DNA from: a virus
Virus record (IMG/VR): IMGVR_UViG_3300027833_000209
Location: 1 to 24,696 of that record
DNA length: 24,696 nt
Strand: one strand, 5' to 3'
Under the pieces are notes generated by a model that had not been told where the DNA came from, searched no databases, and was given only the letters and a program-made list of their open reading frames with translations. How positions within the stretch are numbered: the first letter of the stretch is position 1; the number at the start of each line of letters is the position of its first letter. Of the stretch, positions 23,072 to 24,696 are shown one piece after another. The position numbers and the translations under genes are program-made.

Positions 23072-24499
23072 TTACGCAATATCACCAATTTGAGTTATAT
23101 TCAATGCACCTACTTGACCGATGTTAAAGAAAAATGTACCACTAGTCGCGGAAATTGGAGTTGCTTCTAGTTGGTTATTTGTTTCATCAATAGTCCAAGT
23201 AAATGAAGGTTGAGTTGCAGAGCCACCTGTCGTTAGTCCATTCGCCGCAATCTGAACAACAGAGGAACCGGCTGTACTCTTAGTGACCAACAAGACATAT
23301 GCTGTCAAATTCATTGGAGTTGGAGCATCGGATTCCGCGTTTGTCGCAACAACGTGCAGTATACCTGAATAGTTTAGAGTAGTTCCGAATACACTTGCCA
23401 AGTTTAAAACCGGAGTGTTTGCAGTAGTGATAGATACTGCTTCTGACCTTACTACGTCAATCTGGTTGACAACAGCGGCATTTCCTCGGATAGCACCCGT
23501 GAATCTACAGTTATTCAGTCTTACTACATGATTTGATAATGCACCTTCACAGTTAACAGAGATGCCGCCATCGACATCAAACTCGTAGAACCTATTGACT
23601 TCTACATCAATTAGAGATAGATTGAACTGTCTGGTGTAGATAGAACCATACCCCACGCTTGCGATATCATCAGCGCCCTTAGAGAAACAATTATCAAGAG
23701 TACATCGCGTATGCGTGATAACCGAATCTGTGTCTAAAGTACTACTAGCCTGTATATAAAACGCAGCCCTTATAGATTCTTCTGCACCACAACTAACAAA
23801 ACTTACACCAGCAGTATTACTTATCTTATATCCATAAAGTCCAGTACTATCAGCACCACAAGAAGTGAAGTTAGAGTAAGAAACATCTAAGATGTTAAAT
23901 CCTTGTCCACCGGCAGTAGTGTTTAGTGCGTAACAGTTATTGATACTCAAAGAAGTGTTATAACCACCGCCGAAGTCATATCCAGTTACACCACCCTTGG
24001 TTCGACACTGATTCATAGTCATCATGAAGCATCGTTTTACAAAGAAAGCAGCAATAGAATGATTCTGACTGAACACTCGCTCAACGTATATCTCAGAACC
24101 TGCTTCGAAAACTATTCCGTAACTAGATACATTATTACCCAATACTTGGAAATCTTTAAAACTAGAATATGTAGAGTTAAGGACACTAATTGCTCGGTCA
24201 CCAACAAAGTTGGATGCCACATCAATAATAGTATTGTGGATACCTTCACCTTGTAAGGTAACAGATGCTAGGTTTTCTGCTCCACCACCACTAATTAGTA
24301 GAGGCGCTGAGATTTTGTAACGTGCCGAAGGGAAGTAAACAACACCACCCGTAATGTAATCGTCCGATTTGTCTATACTATCAATTGCCGCTTGAATTGC
24401 GACAGTATCATCGGTGGTACCATCTCCTGTAGCACCAAAGTCTTTTACATTGACTTGCGCTCCAGTAATCATGCGGTTTCTTGCTTTTGTTAAAGCCAT
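23072..24499 (-). CDS. Beta-helix tailspike, pectate-lyase-3 type (475 aa)
   Basis: A 475-aa protein. VNVKDFGATGDGTTDDTVAI (16-35) and ARYKISAPLLI (59-69) are typical of the pectate lyase superfamily start used by phage tailspikes; repetitive short-strand sequence to about 365 fits a right-handed beta-helix. The C-terminal domain (about 378-468: SGILHVVATNAE, VVQIAANGLTTGG, PSFTW, QLEATPISATSG) is the uninterrupted version of the C-domain of the 652-aa spike. It may bind or degrade a host surface glycan; no active site can be assigned. The first 15 residues carry no obvious long anchor, unlike the 652-aa protein. GGAG lies 8 bases before the ATG, overlapping the end of the preceding chaperone-like gene. 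Confidence 0.88.
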   Translation of the reverse strand: MALTKARNRMITGAQVNVKDFGATGDGTTDDTVAIQAAIDSIDKSDDYITGGVVYFPSARYKISAPLLISGGGAENLASVTLQGEGIHNTIIDVASNFVGDRAISVLNSTYSSFKDFQVLGNNVSSYGIVFEAGSEIYVERVFSQNHSIAAFFVKRCFMMTMNQCRTKGGVTGYDFGGGYNTSLSINNCYALNTTAGGQGFNILDVSYSNFTSCGADSTGLYGYKISNTAGVSFVSCGAEESIRAAFYIQASSTLDTDSVITHTRCTLDNCFSKGADDIASVGYGSIYTRQFNLSLIDVEVNRFYEFDVDGGISVNCEGALSNHVVRLNNCRFTGAIRGNAAVVNQIDVVRSEAVSITTANTPVLNLASVFGTTLNYSGILHVVATNAESDAPTPMNLTAYVLLVTKSTAGSSVVQIAANGLTTGGSATQPSFTWTIDETNNQLEATPISATSGTFFFNIGQVGALNITQIGDIA

Positions 24500-24501
24500 T
24501 T

Positions 24502-24696
24502 TTATAACTCCGGTGTTGTATGTGGGTAAGACTCGGACTCAGGCCAGTCTCGTAAATTTTGTCTGTAATTTATGTAAGCATCGCGTTGTGGATGGTCAGA
24601 CAAAGGCACTATGTAATCAGTAGCAGATAGCTCACTGTCACGCCACATACGTCCTTCTTCCTCTGCTGTAGGCTCTACAGGTGTAGGTGCAACCCA
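24502..24696 (-). CDS. Tail-fibre assembly chaperone-like protein (C-terminal part)
   Basis: The last 64 codons of a gene that continues beyond the right edge. The visible end holds RMWRDSELSATDYIVPLSDH, then a tyrosine/arginine stretch NYRQNLRDWPES and TPEL. The 'W-R-x-x-x-L-x-x-x-D...Y-R-Q-x-L-R-D' order is the hallmark of the C-terminal segment of phage tail assembly chaperones (Phage_TAC / tail-fibre assembly type). These help fold or trimerise fibres. The stop codon lies 2 bases before the ATG of the 475-aa spike, so that spike is a likely client. It is too short for the ORF search used because the start is missing. Confidence 0.8.
   Translation of the reverse strand, partial: WVAPTPVEPTAEEEGRMWRDSELSATDYIVPLSDHPQRDAYINYRQNLRDWPESESYPHTTPEL

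Overview
This window is a stretch of a double-stranded DNA phage genome, namely the tail/baseplate and adsorption region of a T4-superfamily myovirus. It is probably marine, because the fibre and structural protein styles resemble those of cyanophage- and pelagiphage-type T4 relatives; the host cannot be named from the sequence. Every supported gene lies on the minus strand, so the biological reading order runs from high to low coordinates. There are no tRNA genes, CRISPR arrays, insertion sequences or integrases, and no gene-free stretch longer than about 150 bases.

Layout in reading order: a tail-fibre assembly chaperone (3' end only, right edge); a beta-helix tailspike (475 aa); a UUCG-loop terminator; a late promoter; the baseplate wedge protein gp8; a 1659-aa DUF4815-type virion protein; an 81-aa coiled-coil protein; a second beta-helix spike (652 aa) related to the first; an 89-aa small structural protein; a strong terminator; a late promoter; an 850-aa fibre-like protein built on an in-register four-residue repeat; a hairpin and a sigma70-like promoter; an unusual three-gene block (153-aa charged protein, GT-A glycosyltransferase, 2OG-Fe(II) oxygenase-like protein); a late promoter inside an inverted repeat; a BppU-like 118-aa protein; a 409-aa fibre protein; tandem 22-bp repeats carrying a late promoter; a 119-aa protein; an 1820-aa coiled-coil fibre; a 97-aa fibre-like protein; a terminator; tandem late promoters; and the neck proteins gp13 and gp14 (left edge, partial).

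T4 has the order 8-9-10-11-12-wac-13-14. Here the two ends (8 and 13-14) are kept, while the interval is filled by large modular fibres and spikes, so this is the host-range cassette of the phage. Six exact copies of the T4 late promoter motif TATAAATA, all on the minus strand, together with strong terminators, divide the window into about seven transcription units. These imply a gp55-type late sigma factor elsewhere in the genome.

The most interesting local system is the glycosyltransferase/oxygenase pair (ATGA overlap) with its 153-aa partner. It has its own sigma70-like promoter inside an otherwise late structural cluster, directly downstream of the Tyr/Arg/Ser/Thr-rich tetrad-repeat fibre. 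A hydroxylation-plus-glycosylation system acting on a fibre protein is a reasonable but unproven hypothesis. Other points of note are a spike C-terminal domain with two domain insertions, one beta domain reused in four proteins, and 22-bp repeats with graded copies of a promoter.
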